A stretch of 64,000 nucleotides of DNA from Streptomyces coffeae (GCF_016741875.1 NZ_JAERRF010000016.1:62001-126000), one strand, 5' to 3'; shown: positions 16,215 through 25,243, counted from the first letter of the stretch. The notes: generated by a model not told the origin, from the sequence alone. Made by a program: numbers and translations.

Positions 16215-17132
16215 GTGGCCCGCAACCGACACCGTTCCCCCGCGCCCCGTCGCACCGCACGCGACCGGGCGCGGCGTACCCTCTCGCAGAACTTCCTGGC
16301 CGACCCGGGCGCCGTGGCCCGGGTGGTCCGCGCCGCCCGCCCCGGCCCCGGCGATCTCCTGGTGGAGGTCGGCGCGGGCAAGGGCGTGCTCACCGAGGCG
16401 CTGGCGCCGCTCTGCCGCGAGCTGATCAGCTATGAGGTCGACCGCCATCTGATCGCGGGGCTGCGCGAGCGGCTCGCCCCCTACCCGGCGGCGCGCATCG
16501 TCCACCGGGACTTCCTGACCGCGCATCCGCCGCGCGAACCCTTCGCCCTGGTGGGCAATGTGCCCTACGCCCGTACCTCGGACATCGTCGACTGGGCGCT
16601 GCGCGCGCCCGGGCTGACCTCGGCGACCCTGCTGACCCAGCTGGAGTACGCCCGCAAGCGCACCGGTGACTTCGGCCGCTGGAGCCTGCTGACCGTACGG
16701 ACCTGGCCCGAGGTGGAGTGGCGGCTGTGCGGCCGGGTGGCGCGGACCGCCTTCCGGCCGGTGCCCGCGGTGGACGGCGGGATCATGCGGCTGATCCGCC
16801 GTCCACGGCCGCTGCTGCCGGACGCGGAACAACGCACCGCCTACACGGGCCTGGTGGAGCTGGGCTTCTCCGGCGTCGGCGGATCGCTGTACGCGTCACT
16901 GCGCCGGGTCTGTCCCGCCCGGCGGCTGACCGCCGCCTTCCGGCGGGCGGGGCTGGAGCGGGAGGTGGTGGTCGGCTATGTGACACCCCCGCAGTGGCTC
17001 ACCCTGGCTCAGGAGCTGACCGGAGTGGCCGGGGTGGCGGACGCCGCCACCGGCGCCGGGGCGGGCGGAGCCGCCGCGTCGAAGGAGTCCAGGGTGCGGG
17101 CGAAGTCCCGGGTGGACAGCAGCAGTTTGTAG
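16215..17132 (+). CDS. erm: 23S rRNA (adenine-N6) methyltransferase, Erm family
   Basis: It methylates A2058 of 23S rRNA, giving macrolide-lincosamide-streptogramin B resistance. Visible motifs are RRTLSQNFLADP (Erm N-terminal signature), SAM-binding VEVGAGKGVLTEAL, acidic YEVDRHL, and the catalytic GNVPYARTSDIV (motif IV; N-V-P-Y). The GTG at 16215 is preferred because GGAAGGA lies 8 nt upstream; GTG 16209 is too close. The basic N-terminus is usual for actinomycete Erms. The last 124 bp overlap the convergent phosphatidyltransferase gene, producing an Ala/Gly-rich tail of about 30 aa beyond the fold. No macrolide biosynthesis genes are in the window. Confidence 0.92.
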   Translation: MARNRHRSPAPRRTARDRARRTLSQNFLADPGAVARVVRAARPGPGDLLVEVGAGKGVLTEALAPLCRELISYEVDRHLIAGLRERLAPYPAARIVHRDFLTAHPPREPFALVGNVPYARTSDIVDWALRAPGLTSATLLTQLEYARKRTGDFGRWSLLTVRTWPEVEWRLCGRVARTAFRPVPAVDGGIMRLIRRPRPLLPDAEQRTAYTGLVELGFSGVGGSLYASLRRVCPARRLTAAFRRAGLEREVVVGYVTPPQWLTLAQELTGVAGVADAATGAGAGGAAASKESRVRAKSRVDSSSL

Positions 17133-18079
17133 ATGATGGCCAGCTCGAAGACGAGCAGCAGCACACCCGAGACAACGGTCGTCGCCACCACCGCGTCGAG
17201 GGCGGGGCCGATGATGAACACACCCATCTGGAACTCGATACCGCTGATGAGATGAGCGCGGATGCGGTGGCGCAGCAGGACGTTCCGGCACCGGGTCCAC
17301 CACGGGAACCGGCGCCGGAACTCCTGGTGCAGATCGACGACGGCGGGGCGGCGCGACACCGGGGCGTCCACCGGCGCCGCGTCCGGAACGGCCGATTCGG
17401 CGGTCCGGCTCTCCAGTGCGACCGGCTCGGTGGCCGCCGTCCCGTCCGCCTCCAGGGCGGCCACCGTGACCCGGTCCTGCTCGACGTCGGCCTCGGGGTT
17501 CTCCCGGAGCAGGTCCTCCATGAAGGCGAGTTCGGCCGCGTTCTCGGCCTTGCGCGCCGCCCGCATCCGCGCCTTGATCTGCTTGCGCATCCCGTGCCGG
17601 ATCTTGAAGATCTCCAGCGAGTCGATGTAGCGCAGCGCGTCCAGCGAGGCCACGGCCAGCGCGAGCCAGAGGTAGAGCACCTCACCGGTACGTGCGTACT
17701 GGCCGCCCATCAGCGCCACCGCGCAGACCAGAACCCGGATCCGGTCGAAGACGAAGTCCAGCCAGGCGCCGAAGACCGAGCCGGTCCCGGTCAGCCGGGC
17801 CAACTTGCCATCCATGCAGTCGAAGATGAAGCTCACGTGGTATAGCAGCGCCCCGAGCAGCAGCCATCTCCAGTCGCCCTGGGCGAAGCAGGCGGCGGAG
17901 CCGAGACCCACGAGGAACGCGCCCCAGGTGAGCTGGTTGGGGGTGGCGCGGGTGTGTTTCGCGGTCCAGCGCACGAGCGGTGTGGCCACCGGGTCCACCA
18001 GCACGACGGTCCACCACGCGTCCCGCTTCTTCTCAGTGATCCTGCGGACCTCGGCGAGCGGCGGTATGTCTCGGGTCAT
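17009..18079 (-). CDS. CDP-alcohol phosphatidyltransferase family protein
   Basis: This is an integral membrane enzyme transferring a phosphatidyl or phospho-alcohol group from a CDP-linked donor. The diagnostic motif DGX2ARX8GX3DX3D is complete: DGKLARLTGTGSVFGAWLDFVFD at about residues 106-128. Roughly six TM segments flank a long cytosolic insert (about residues 175-260, charged then Pro/Ala-rich). The 356-aa length is greater than for PgsA. ATG 18079 has AGGAAG upstream. The C-terminal coding region overlaps erm on the other strand. The acceptor alcohol is unknown. Confidence 0.85.
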   Translation of the reverse strand: MTRDIPPLAEVRRITEKKRDAWWTVVLVDPVATPLVRWTAKHTRATPNQLTWGAFLVGLGSAACFAQGDWRWLLLGALLYHVSFIFDCMDGKLARLTGTGSVFGAWLDFVFDRIRVLVCAVALMGGQYARTGEVLYLWLALAVASLDALRYIDSLEIFKIRHGMRKQIKARMRAARKAENAAELAFMEDLLRENPEADVEQDRVTVAALEADGTAATEPVALESRTAESAVPDAAPVDAPVSRRPAVVDLHQEFRRRFPWWTRCRNVLLRHRIRAHLISGIEFQMGVFIIGPALDAVVATTVVSGVLLLVFELAIIYKLLLSTRDFARTLDSFDAAAPPAPAPVAASATPATPVSS

Positions 18080-18211
18080 TCTTCAGCTTCCTGGTGTTTG
18101 ACAAGCGTTTACTCGAAGCTAAGAAGCCGGTAGGAAAAGAGACAAGGGCGGAGGGACGCAACCTTTTCCCGGGGGTATCGGTCTTCTGTGTGCATGGGGT
18201 CGATGGCAGGT

Positions 18212-18655
18212 TCAGGTGGACAGCCGGGCCTCGATCAGATCGGCCGCCCGCCGGGCGCCTCCCTCCCCCGCCATCCGCTTCCGGACGTCCGCGCACCGGT
18301 CGGCCACCCCGGGGTCGTCGGCGAGGGCGAGCACCGCCTCGCGCAGCGCTTCCGGTGTCGCCTCCTCCTTGGGCAGATGGCGGGCGACACCGAGTCCCTG
18401 GAGCATGTCGGCGTTGCCGAACTGGTCGACGGCCTGTGGTACGGCGACCATCGGCACCCCGCAGGCCAGCCCCTCCTGGCTGCCGCCCTCGCCCGCGTGG
18501 GTGATGAAGACATCGGCCTGGCGCAACACGCTCAGCTGCGGCACCCAGCGGTGCACCTCGACATTGGCGGGGTCGACCTGACGCTGCTGTCCGAGCACCG
18601 GCGCGATGTACGGCGCGCTCAACCAGGGCTGCATCGACGGGGACAGGCTGCCCAA
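18212..18655 (-). pseudogene. C-terminal remnant of a macrolide-type (MGT) glycosyltransferase
   Basis: The 147 codons end in a normal GT1 C-terminal lobe: NVEVHRWVPQLSVLRQADVF, ITHAGEGGSQEGLACGVPMV and PQAVDQFGNADMLQGLGV match the donor-sugar-binding region of UGT/MGT enzymes, including the HAG and DQ motifs. The N-terminal acceptor lobe (about 250 residues) is missing, and sequence before about residue 30 no longer resembles the family. Its proximity to erm is suggestive because MGT enzymes inactivate macrolides, but the fragment should not be active. Confidence 0.8.
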
Positions 18656-18968
18656 GGCGCTGGCGGTGCTCCCACAGCCCGAAACCGCGGACGGGCGCCC
18701 GGTCCTGGCCGTCGCTGAACCTCAAGTTCTGCACGTGAGGGCTGGTTGTCGCCGCTTGTTGAAGTCCCCGACCGGGCATGGAATGAGAGGCAGGTGGCGC
18801 TGATGTCGATGAAGGCGGACGTCGGGATGATGCAGGCTCTGGACGATCCCGCGTCGCTGAAGGTGTTCGCGGCACTTCCGGCGCGTCCTTAGTGCCATGA
18901 CGGTCCGGGCCAGATGTGCTGGGGGGTTTTCCGTACATGGTCGTCGGTACCGATTCCGGGGGTGTGTC
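18656..18968. other. Intergenic region of degraded sequence
   Basis: This 313-bp stretch lies between the glycosyltransferase remnant and the AraC gene. It contains a short open frame ending at 18891 (VALMSMKADVGMMQALDDPA...) without recognisable similarity. No clear regulatory element was seen, though the AraC promoter must lie at its right end. It looks like a site of past rearrangement. Confidence 0.4.
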
Positions 18969-19973
18969 ATGTGGTCGAAAGTGTCGAACGAGGATCTGCC
19001 TGCGGAGGAGCAGTTGCCCTTCTGGGGCGAGCTGGTCTCCCGTGAGCTGGCACCGCTCACCCTCAGTAGCGCGAACTCCGTGGACTTCCCTGCGTGGGCC
19101 TCGGTGCTGGACCTCGGCCCGGTACGGGTGGCCGCGTTCAACAGCCCGCCCGCATATCTGAGACGCACCTGGGCGGACATCCGGCGGGCCGACCCGGGCA
19201 CATACCAGCTGACCTTCGTCTCCGGCACACCTCTGTGGATCAGCCAGCGGCGCCAGGATTCCGGGTTGGTGATAGGTGACATGGTGCTCTTCGACCTCTC
19301 GTACCCGTTCGAGGGCGCGGTGCCTGACAACGGCCTCCATACCCAGGTGGTCATCGTGCAGTTGCCGCGCGAGGAACTGCCGCTCCCATCGGACAAGGTC
19401 CACTGCCTGCTCGCCCAGCCGTTGTCGACGAGCACCGGCATGGGAGCGATTCTCTCCCGGTTCATGACCACACTGGACGCCTACGGCCCTGACTGCGACC
19501 CGCGTGATCTGAGCCGATTAGGGGTGATGACGCTCGACCTGTCGGGCGCCTGCTTGGCCCAGCACCTCGGAGTCTACGACGCGCTTCCGGCCGAGACCCG
19601 CCAGCAGGCCATGCTGGCCCGCGTCAACGCCTTCATCGACCACAACCTCGGTGATCCGGACCTGAGTCCGTCGGATATCGCGGCACACCATCACATCTCC
19701 GTACGCTCCCTGCACACGCTCTTCCGGCAGCAGGGGGAAACCGTGGCGGCCTCGATACGCCGACGCCGTCTGGAACGCTGCCATGCTGACCTCACCGACC
19801 TCCGTCTGCGGCGGCGCTCGATCACCGCCATCGCCGCCCGGTGGGGGTTTCTGCGTCTCCCGGACTTCAGCCGCGCCTTCCGAGCCGCGTACGGCACGGC
19901 GCCCAGAGAGCTCCGGAAGGCCGCGCTGCGCACTCTGCCGGATGCTCAGCGGGCCGCGTCGAGCGACAAATAA
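18969..19973 (+). CDS. AraC-family regulator with TTA codon
   Basis: This 334-aa transcription factor has an N-terminal sensing domain resembling AraC_binding_2/TetR-like TsrA-type regulators of Streptomyces (motif TYQLTFVSGTPLWISQ) and a C-terminal AraC HTH: LSPSDIAAHHHISVRSLHTLF, then RRRSITAIAARWGFLRLPDFSRAF. The ATG at 18969 has GGGGG about 6 nt upstream. Codon 184 is TTA (19518-19520), predicting dependence on the bldA tRNA and so developmental timing. No obvious operon partner; the secreted I36 protein downstream is a possible target. Confidence 0.88.
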   Translation: MWSKVSNEDLPAEEQLPFWGELVSRELAPLTLSSANSVDFPAWASVLDLGPVRVAAFNSPPAYLRRTWADIRRADPGTYQLTFVSGTPLWISQRRQDSGLVIGDMVLFDLSYPFEGAVPDNGLHTQVVIVQLPREELPLPSDKVHCLLAQPLSTSTGMGAILSRFMTTLDAYGPDCDPRDLSRLGVMTLDLSGACLAQHLGVYDALPAETRQQAMLARVNAFIDHNLGDPDLSPSDIAAHHHISVRSLHTLFRQQGETVAASIRRRRLERCHADLTDLRLRRRSITAIAARWGFLRLPDFSRAFRAAYGTAPRELRKAALRTLPDAQRAASSDK

Positions 19974-20141
19974 CCCCGCACGCATCACCAACTTGCGGCC
20001 GACCGCGCGCGCCACGATGTGAGGGCGAAGACAGGGGAACAAGAGGGCGGAAGGCACCGTGCTGTGCTCCGCGCCCTCCGCTCCTCACCGAAGGGAAGCA
20101 CACACGTGGGTACTTGGAAGACGGCTGGAAGGGAACTCTGT

Positions 20142-20510
20142 ATGCGTCGCTCTCTGACCACCCTGGCCATGGTCTCCGTCACGGGCCTGGCGGCAATCGG
20201 CTTGGCGCTCCCGGCCGGCGCGGCACCCGCGCCGGTCGCTCCCAATTGCGATACAGGGTATTTCTGCATCTTCAGCGGCCCCGACTACACCGGGGAACGC
20301 TGCGTCTGGGCAAGCGCAAGCCGTCCGGACACGGTTGGTTGCGGCTTCATCCGGGCTGGTCGGAACGTCCTGTCCGTGGCCAACAGCACCGGGCACCGCA
20401 AGCAGTACTACAAGGGCGTGTCATATCAGGAACGCGTCGGTTCCACCGCGGCTGGCGAAGGCGGGAACCTGGCGGGTACGTACCAGATCCGCTCCTTCCG
20501 GCCGCAGTAG
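20142..20510 (+). CDS. Secreted peptidase inhibitor I36-type protein
   Basis: This 122-aa exported protein has a Sec signal (RRSLTTLAMVSVTGLAAIGL, cleavage near PAGAA) followed by an SMPI/I36-like beta-gamma-crystallin-type domain with four Cys: DTGYFCIFSGPDYTGERC, DTVGCGF. I36 proteins include the Streptomyces metalloproteinase inhibitor SMPI. GGAAGGGA precedes the ATG. Upstream, a GAGGGCG/CGCCCTC stem at about 20043-20078 may end the AraC transcript. Confidence 0.82.
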   Translation: MRRSLTTLAMVSVTGLAAIGLALPAGAAPAPVAPNCDTGYFCIFSGPDYTGERCVWASASRPDTVGCGFIRAGRNVLSVANSTGHRKQYYKGVSYQERVGSTAAGEGGNLAGTYQIRSFRPQ

Positions 20511-20898
20511 CAGACTGGCCGCGGTGGTGCCGATGCCTGTGACATCGGGCCTTCGGCTCGCCGGACTGTTTCGTTGCCGCCGCCCACCGCCTCCGGCGCC
20601 GCGTCCGTGGTGCCGGAGGCGGCGGGACGCGCGTCGGCTGCTGTTGGCCGTCCGACCCGAGTCCGGCGCCGCGCTGCTGTGGGGTGTTCGGCGATGTTCG
20701 CATTCGTTCGGCGAACACCGCCGGACACCCCGCGCCCCCATCTGTCCGTCCCCCTGGCCGTGGCCGAGCTCTGCCCGCCGCCCCGCGCGCACCGGCTCCC
20801 CGCACAGCCAGATGCGGTCATACCGTCCACGCCAGGCAAGACGATACGTCTCGTAAAAGGATTTCCCACGCCCGGCGGAACGGACGGGTGGGCACCGC
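20511..20898. other. Convergent intergenic region with terminator hairpin
   Basis: 388 bp without a convincing gene lie between the I36 gene and the sugar-binding protein gene. It holds a perfect 11-bp stem, CCGCCTCCGGC (20587-20597) / GCCGGAGGCGG (20612-20622), a likely bidirectional terminator. Confidence 0.6.
20587..20622. terminator. Hairpin between convergent genes
   Basis: The perfect 11-bp inverted repeat has a 14-nt loop, located 77 bp after the I36 stop; the solute-binding gene converges from the other side. Confidence 0.6.
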
Positions 20899-22197
20899 CT
20901 ACCGCTGATAGCGGGCGAGCACCAGATTCCCGTCGCCGACCAGCCGCTCCCTCAGGCTGTCCATCCCGATCGCCCCGCTGTAGTACTCCTGGAGCGCCGG
21001 AGTGGCCACCTTGTCCTTCCACTCCGGATAGCCGCGCACCGACAGGGCGGGCGCCGGGCGCAGCGCCTCGGCCAGCGCGGTGCCGGTGGCCCAGCCGTGT
21101 CCGCGGGTGTGCAGCGCCGGATCGCGCAGGGCGCGGCTTCCCGTCGGCAGCATCCAGTCGCCGAGCGCGAGCCGCACCATATGGGGCGGGCGTAGCAGGA
21201 AGTCGATGAAGCGCGCGGCCTCTTCCCGGTACGGGCTGTCCGCTGCGATGGACAGCGTCTGCGGGCTCACCCCCTGCCGCCGGTCGCCGCCGGGTCCGGC
21301 CGGGGACGGCAGAACGGTCCAGTCGAACCCCTTCGGAGCCTGCTGCACGATCTGCTGGCGGTAGGAGAAGCCGAGCGGGACCATCGCGTACTTCCCGCCG
21401 AAGAAGCCCGGCAGGGTGTCCGAGCCACCCATGCCGAGGGTGGTCCTGGAGGCCGTGCGGTCCCGGACCACCTGGTCGCGGATGGTACGCGGCACCCGCT
21501 GATCGGCGGCGTCGAAACGGATGGTGACCTTTCCGTCCGCGCCCCGGTGGAAGACCCTGCCGCCGGTGGACAGCGAGAGGTTGAGGGTGGCGGAGACAGG
21601 CTCCTTGAGCGGCCAGGCCACTCCGTGCGTCCCGCCCCGGGTCAGCTCCTTCGCCGCGTCCTCGAACTCCTCCCAGCTCCAGGGCCGTTGGACCGTGGGA
21701 ACGCGGACCCGTGCCTTCTCCAGCAGCGCGCGGTGGGCGATGAGCACCCGCGGCTCCTGGAGGAAGGGCACCCCGTAGCGACGGCCGCCGAAGCTGACGG
21801 TCGCCCAGCTGGGCTCCGGGATGTCGTCCCGCAACCGCCGCGTGAGCAGCCCGTCGAGGTCGGCGAGATACCCCCCGTACGCGAAGTCGGCGAGGTCGTC
21901 GGCCGCGTCATGGATGATGTCGGGTGCCTCACCGGCCTCGAAGGAGGTGAGCAACTGGTCGTGGACGCTGTCCCAGCTGCCCTGGACATACTCCACCGCG
22001 ATGTCCGGATGAGCCGCGTTCCACTCCCTCACCAGCCGCTTGGTGGCGTCCACCGACTCCTTCTGCCAGGCCAGCGACTGGAAGCGGAGCCTGACCTTCC
22101 CGCCCGTGGCACGGCGCCGCCCGGGTGCGCAGCCGGGCAGCAGCGCGGTGGTGGCGGGCGCGGCCAGTGCCCCGGCCAGAAATCCCCGGCGGCGCAT
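20899..22197 (-). CDS. Sugar ABC transporter, extracellular solute-binding lipoprotein
   Basis: This is the receptor of a carbohydrate importer (family 1 binding protein). N-terminal MRRRGFLAGALA is followed by a lipobox ending in LLPGC (Cys near residue 23), with an RRRGF pattern that could also use Tat. The mature part has WNAAHPDIAVEYVQGSWDSV and APDIIHDAADDLADFA typical of the family. The 432-aa length is normal. The start overlaps the stop of the permease gene by 3 bp; it is the last gene of the operon. The sugar is unknown; no cognate ATPase gene is present, so a shared MsiK-type ATPase is inferred. Confidence 0.9.
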   Translation of the reverse strand: MRRRGFLAGALAAPATTALLPGCAPGRRRATGGKVRLRFQSLAWQKESVDATKRLVREWNAAHPDIAVEYVQGSWDSVHDQLLTSFEAGEAPDIIHDAADDLADFAYGGYLADLDGLLTRRLRDDIPEPSWATVSFGGRRYGVPFLQEPRVLIAHRALLEKARVRVPTVQRPWSWEEFEDAAKELTRGGTHGVAWPLKEPVSATLNLSLSTGGRVFHRGADGKVTIRFDAADQRVPRTIRDQVVRDRTASRTTLGMGGSDTLPGFFGGKYAMVPLGFSYRQQIVQQAPKGFDWTVLPSPAGPGGDRRQGVSPQTLSIAADSPYREEAARFIDFLLRPPHMVRLALGDWMLPTGSRALRDPALHTRGHGWATGTALAEALRPAPALSVRGYPEWKDKVATPALQEYYSGAIGMDSLRERLVGDGNLVLARYQR

Positions 22198-23066
22198 CAG
22201 TGCTTCACCGCCCCGGCCAGGGTGCCGCTGGTGATCCGCCGCTGGATGACGGCGAAGAGGACGAGCGAGGGAAGGGTCGCCAGCAACGAGGCCGCGGCGA
22301 GCGGCCCGAGGTCGGCCACGCCCTCCGCGCCGATGAAGTGGGTGAGGATGACCGGCATCGTCTGTTTCTCGGGGGACTTGAGCAGGACGAGGGCGAAGAA
22401 GAACTCGTTCCAGGCGTTGATGAAGGCGAAGAGGGCGGTGGCCACGATCCCGGGAGCCAGCAGCGGCATGGTGACCGAGACCAGCGCGCGCAGCCGCCCC
22501 GCGCCGTCCACCGCCGCGGCCTCCTCCAGTTCGCGCGGTACGGCCCGGACGTAGCCCGCGAGCATCCACAGCGCGAACGGCAGGGACCACACCACGTACA
22601 CCAGGATCAGCCCGCCGAGGGAGTCGACCAGGCGGAGGTTCTTGAGGACCAGGAACAGCGGGATGATCACCAGCACAAAGGGGAACGCCTGGCTGACCAC
22701 CACCCAGCCGGTGGCCGCCCGGGACAGCGGGGAGCGGTGGTGGCGGGCCATGACATACGCCATCGGGGTCGCGATCACCACGGCGATGACGGCGGCGGCC
22801 AGCGCGGCGAGCAGGCTGTTGGCCCCGGCCCGCAGCAGCGGCTGCTCGTCGAACGCCTGCCGGAAGTTGTCGAGGGTGGGGTGGTCCGGAATCCACCCCG
22901 GATGGAGGGTCGCCAGTTCGCGCGGCGGTTTGAACGCGGTGGACACCAGCCACAGCAGCGGGAAGCCGAGGAAGACCAGATAGCCCAGCAGGGCGAGGTA
23001 CTGCCCGGTGCGGGCCGCACGGCGCCGCACGACGAGGGCACGAGGGGGACGCGAGCCGGCGCTCAT
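22197..23066 (-). CDS. Carbohydrate ABC transporter permease (MalG-like)
   Basis: This inner-membrane subunit has six predicted TM segments and the EAA loop PRELEEAAAVDGAGRLRALVSVTMP. The last region, AFINAWNEFFFALVLL, is characteristic of MalG-type permeases. The 289-aa length is standard. The ATG at 23066 overlaps the upstream permease stop by 4 bp and its own stop overlaps the binding-protein start, giving a tightly coupled three-gene operon. Confidence 0.92.
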   Translation of the reverse strand: MSAGSRPPRALVVRRRAARTGQYLALLGYLVFLGFPLLWLVSTAFKPPRELATLHPGWIPDHPTLDNFRQAFDEQPLLRAGANSLLAALAAAVIAVVIATPMAYVMARHHRSPLSRAATGWVVVSQAFPFVLVIIPLFLVLKNLRLVDSLGGLILVYVVWSLPFALWMLAGYVRAVPRELEEAAAVDGAGRLRALVSVTMPLLAPGIVATALFAFINAWNEFFFALVLLKSPEKQTMPVILTHFIGAEGVADLGPLAAASLLATLPSLVLFAVIQRRITSGTLAGAVKH

Positions 23067-23998
23067 CGGCCGTCTCCCCTCAACCGCCCGACGAGCTGGA
23101 CCGCGAGCAGCACCGAGACCACCGCGACCAGCACACACCCCATCGCCGCCGCATAGCCGAACTGCCCGTAGCGGAACGCCTCCTCGTACGCGAAGAGCAT
23201 CGGCAGCCGGGTGCGTCCGCCAGGACCGCCGCCGGTCAGGACATAGACCAGCGCGAAGGAGTTGATGTTCCAGATGAAGCTGAGCGCGCCGATGGCGAGA
23301 GCGACCGGCCGGATGGCCGGCCAGGTGACGGTGCGAAAGCGCCGCCAGGCACCCGCGCCATCCATCGCCGCGGCCTCGTGCAGTTCCTTCGGAACGTTGG
23401 AGAGACCGGCCAGCAGCACCACCGTCACCTGCGGCAGCCGCGCCCAGATGCCGACCACGACCACCGCGGGCAGCGCGGTGCCCAGACTGCCCAGCCAGTC
23501 CCGCTGGGTGCCCAGCGTCTCCCCGAGAATGCCCGCCTCCGGGTGGTAGACCAGCCGCCACATGACGCCGACCACCACCTCCGGCATCGCCCAGGGAACG
23601 ATCGCCAACGCCCGTGCCAGCCAGCGGAAGCGGAGGTTCTGATTGAGCAGCAGCGCCAGCCCGAGTGCCAGCACGAACTGCGGCACCGAGACGGCAACGG
23701 CCCAGACCAGCCCGATCCGGAACGACTCCCAGAACAGCGTGTCGCGCGCCAGATCCTGGAAGTTGAGCAGCCCGATCCACTCGGTGGGCTCGGTACGGCC
23801 CGACTGCGCGTCGGTGAACGCGAGCGCGATCCCGTAGAGCAGCGGGCCGACGCTCAGCAGCAGGATCGGGATCAGCGCGGGCAGCACCAGGAACCAGGCG
23901 CCATGGCCCGTGACGCGCCGGACCCCCGGCGCGCCACCCCCGGACGCTCCGGCGTCCGGTCTCCGTTCCGGCCGCGCCGTCGCGGTCATGGGTGTCAC
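23063..23998 (-). CDS. Carbohydrate ABC transporter permease (MalF-like)
   Basis: This is the first gene of the sugar import operon. The EAA loop PKELHEAAAMDGAGAWRRFRTVTWP and six TM helices are visible. The GTG at 23998 has AAGGAG 9 nt upstream; an ATG at 23989 is less well placed. The first 30 residues are a hydrophilic Arg/Gly/Ala-rich tail. No regulator gene is adjacent. Confidence 0.92.
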   Translation of the reverse strand: MTPMTATARPERRPDAGASGGGAPGVRRVTGHGAWFLVLPALIPILLLSVGPLLYGIALAFTDAQSGRTEPTEWIGLLNFQDLARDTLFWESFRIGLVWAVAVSVPQFVLALGLALLLNQNLRFRWLARALAIVPWAMPEVVVGVMWRLVYHPEAGILGETLGTQRDWLGSLGTALPAVVVVGIWARLPQVTVVLLAGLSNVPKELHEAAAMDGAGAWRRFRTVTWPAIRPVALAIGALSFIWNINSFALVYVLTGGGPGGRTRLPMLFAYEEAFRYGQFGYAAAMGCVLVAVVSVLLAVQLVGRLRGDGR

Positions 23999-24179
23999 GG
24001 GCAGGGGCTCCTTCGGGACGCGGTGGTCAAGGAGAAGCAGGGCGGGGCGCCACGGCGGGACAGCCCTTTAGGGAGACCCAGGATGCCCACGTCATCGCCG
24101 AGCCTTCTACAGAGCGGACCGCGCGCAGGAGATACACGCTGCACACCCGCACTTCGAGGCCCGAGGCGAGCCGTGATGG

Positions 24180-24365
24180 TCAGCGCTTGGTGGCGTAGGC
24201 GACGAATCTGGCCCACTCGGTGGAAGTAAAGGCAAGCTGCGGGCCCCGCTTGTACTTTGAGTCGCGTATGCGGACTGCATCGGGACAAGCGGCCACTTCA
24301 ACACAGTCGTCACCAGAGCCGCTGCTGTAGCTGCTCTTGAACCAGGCCAATTCTTCAGTGCTCAT
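24180..24365 (-). CDS. DUF397 domain protein
   Basis: This 61-aa single-domain protein has ELAWFKSSYSSGSGDDCVEV, the hallmark of DUF397, ending FTSTEWARFVAYAT. Such proteins pair with DUF5753 regulators in Streptomyces (Scr1-type toxin-antitoxin-like pairs). The start overlaps the regulator's stop by 4 bp. Function in the pair (often called the small partner or toxin) is not established here. Confidence 0.9.
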   Translation of the reverse strand: MSTEELAWFKSSYSSGSGDDCVEVAACPDAVRIRDSKYKRGPQLAFTSTEWARFVAYATKR

Positions 24366-25243
24366 AGCGATCCTCGCATCCGCTGCAAGAGGCTCACGGA
24401 GTCTTCGAGAGTGAGAGCCTGCGAACGCATCCTGGCATACCGGCGTTGGAGGGTGCTGAGCACCTTGCGGTCGGAGATCAACTGGCCGCTCTCCTGCCCC
24501 TCGTTGTAAGCGAAACACAGGTTCTCCGGGGTCTCCAGCAGCCGGATAGGACCATGCAGACCAGAGTGCGTCTCCCTTACCAATGGCATGACCTGGACCT
24601 CCACATTCCGCCGTTCGGTGACCTCCAGTACGTGGTCGATGAGGCCCCGTGTGACCTCGACCCCTCCGGTGCGGCGCAGGAAGAGATGTTCCTCCAGGAT
24701 GAAGCTGTAGGTTGTGTTCGGCCGCTCCCACAGCAGTCGTTGCCGTTCCGCCCGAGCCACCCACTGGGCTTCGATCTGCTCATCATCCAGTGGCGGCAGC
24801 TGATCTACGAACAACTTCCGCGCGTACGCCTCTGTTTGCAAGAGACCTGGCATCACCCGGCACTCGTACGTATCCAGACTGATCGCCATCACCTCCAGTC
24901 GCGCCCACTGCCGGAACCAACTGGCCAGCCCCGGCTGTCGGCACAGGTGCCGAGCCGCCTTCCGCAGGGCGCCGGTGTTGCCCAACGTCTCCTCCGCACG
25001 TTCCACAAGAGACAGGTCCGGCATGCGCCGACCCTGTTCCACCGACGCGATCGTGTGCTTCGAGAACCGCACGAGGTCCGCGAACTCCGACCTACTCAGC
25101 CCCGCGTGTTCCCGCAGGGCCTGGACGACCGCACCGAAGGTCCGCAGACTGTCGGAGGGGGCCGGTTCCCCGCCGCAGGGCGACGTAGGTCCTCCACCCG
25201 CCGCTTCAGCTCCGCCATCCGTGCTGACACTGTCCTCGGCCAT
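24362..25243 (-). CDS. Helix-turn-helix regulator with DUF5753 domain (Scr1-type)
   Basis: This 293-aa protein has an N-terminal XRE HTH (about residues 35-90; LSRSEFADLVRFSKHTIASVEQG) and a C-terminal DUF5753 domain (CRVMPGLLQTEAYARKLF; VEVQVMPL; GLHGPIRLLETP). ATG 25243 has AGGAGGTGG about 7 nt upstream. It is coupled to the DUF397 gene and faces a degraded ATPase gene; intact loci of this kind carry an ATP-binding protein in that position. The dyad at 25336-25360 is a plausible operator. Confidence 0.92.
   Translation of the reverse strand: MAEDSVSTDGGAEAAGGGPTSPCGGEPAPSDSLRTFGAVVQALREHAGLSRSEFADLVRFSKHTIASVEQGRRMPDLSLVERAEETLGNTGALRKAARHLCRQPGLASWFRQWARLEVMAISLDTYECRVMPGLLQTEAYARKLFVDQLPPLDDEQIEAQWVARAERQRLLWERPNTTYSFILEEHLFLRRTGGVEVTRGLIDHVLEVTERRNVEVQVMPLVRETHSGLHGPIRLLETPENLCFAYNEGQESGQLISDRKVLSTLQRRYARMRSQALTLEDSVSLLQRMRGSL

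Noticed and set aside
18722..19471. Minus-strand frame of 249 codons opposite the AraC gene
   Set aside because: No recognisable domain; the plus strand has a clear AraC HTH and ribosome-binding site.
22198..22953. Apparent N-terminal extension of the sugar-binding protein into the permease gene
   Set aside because: The open frame continues, but a lipoprotein signal begins at 22197 and the upstream part is out of frame with a convincing permease.
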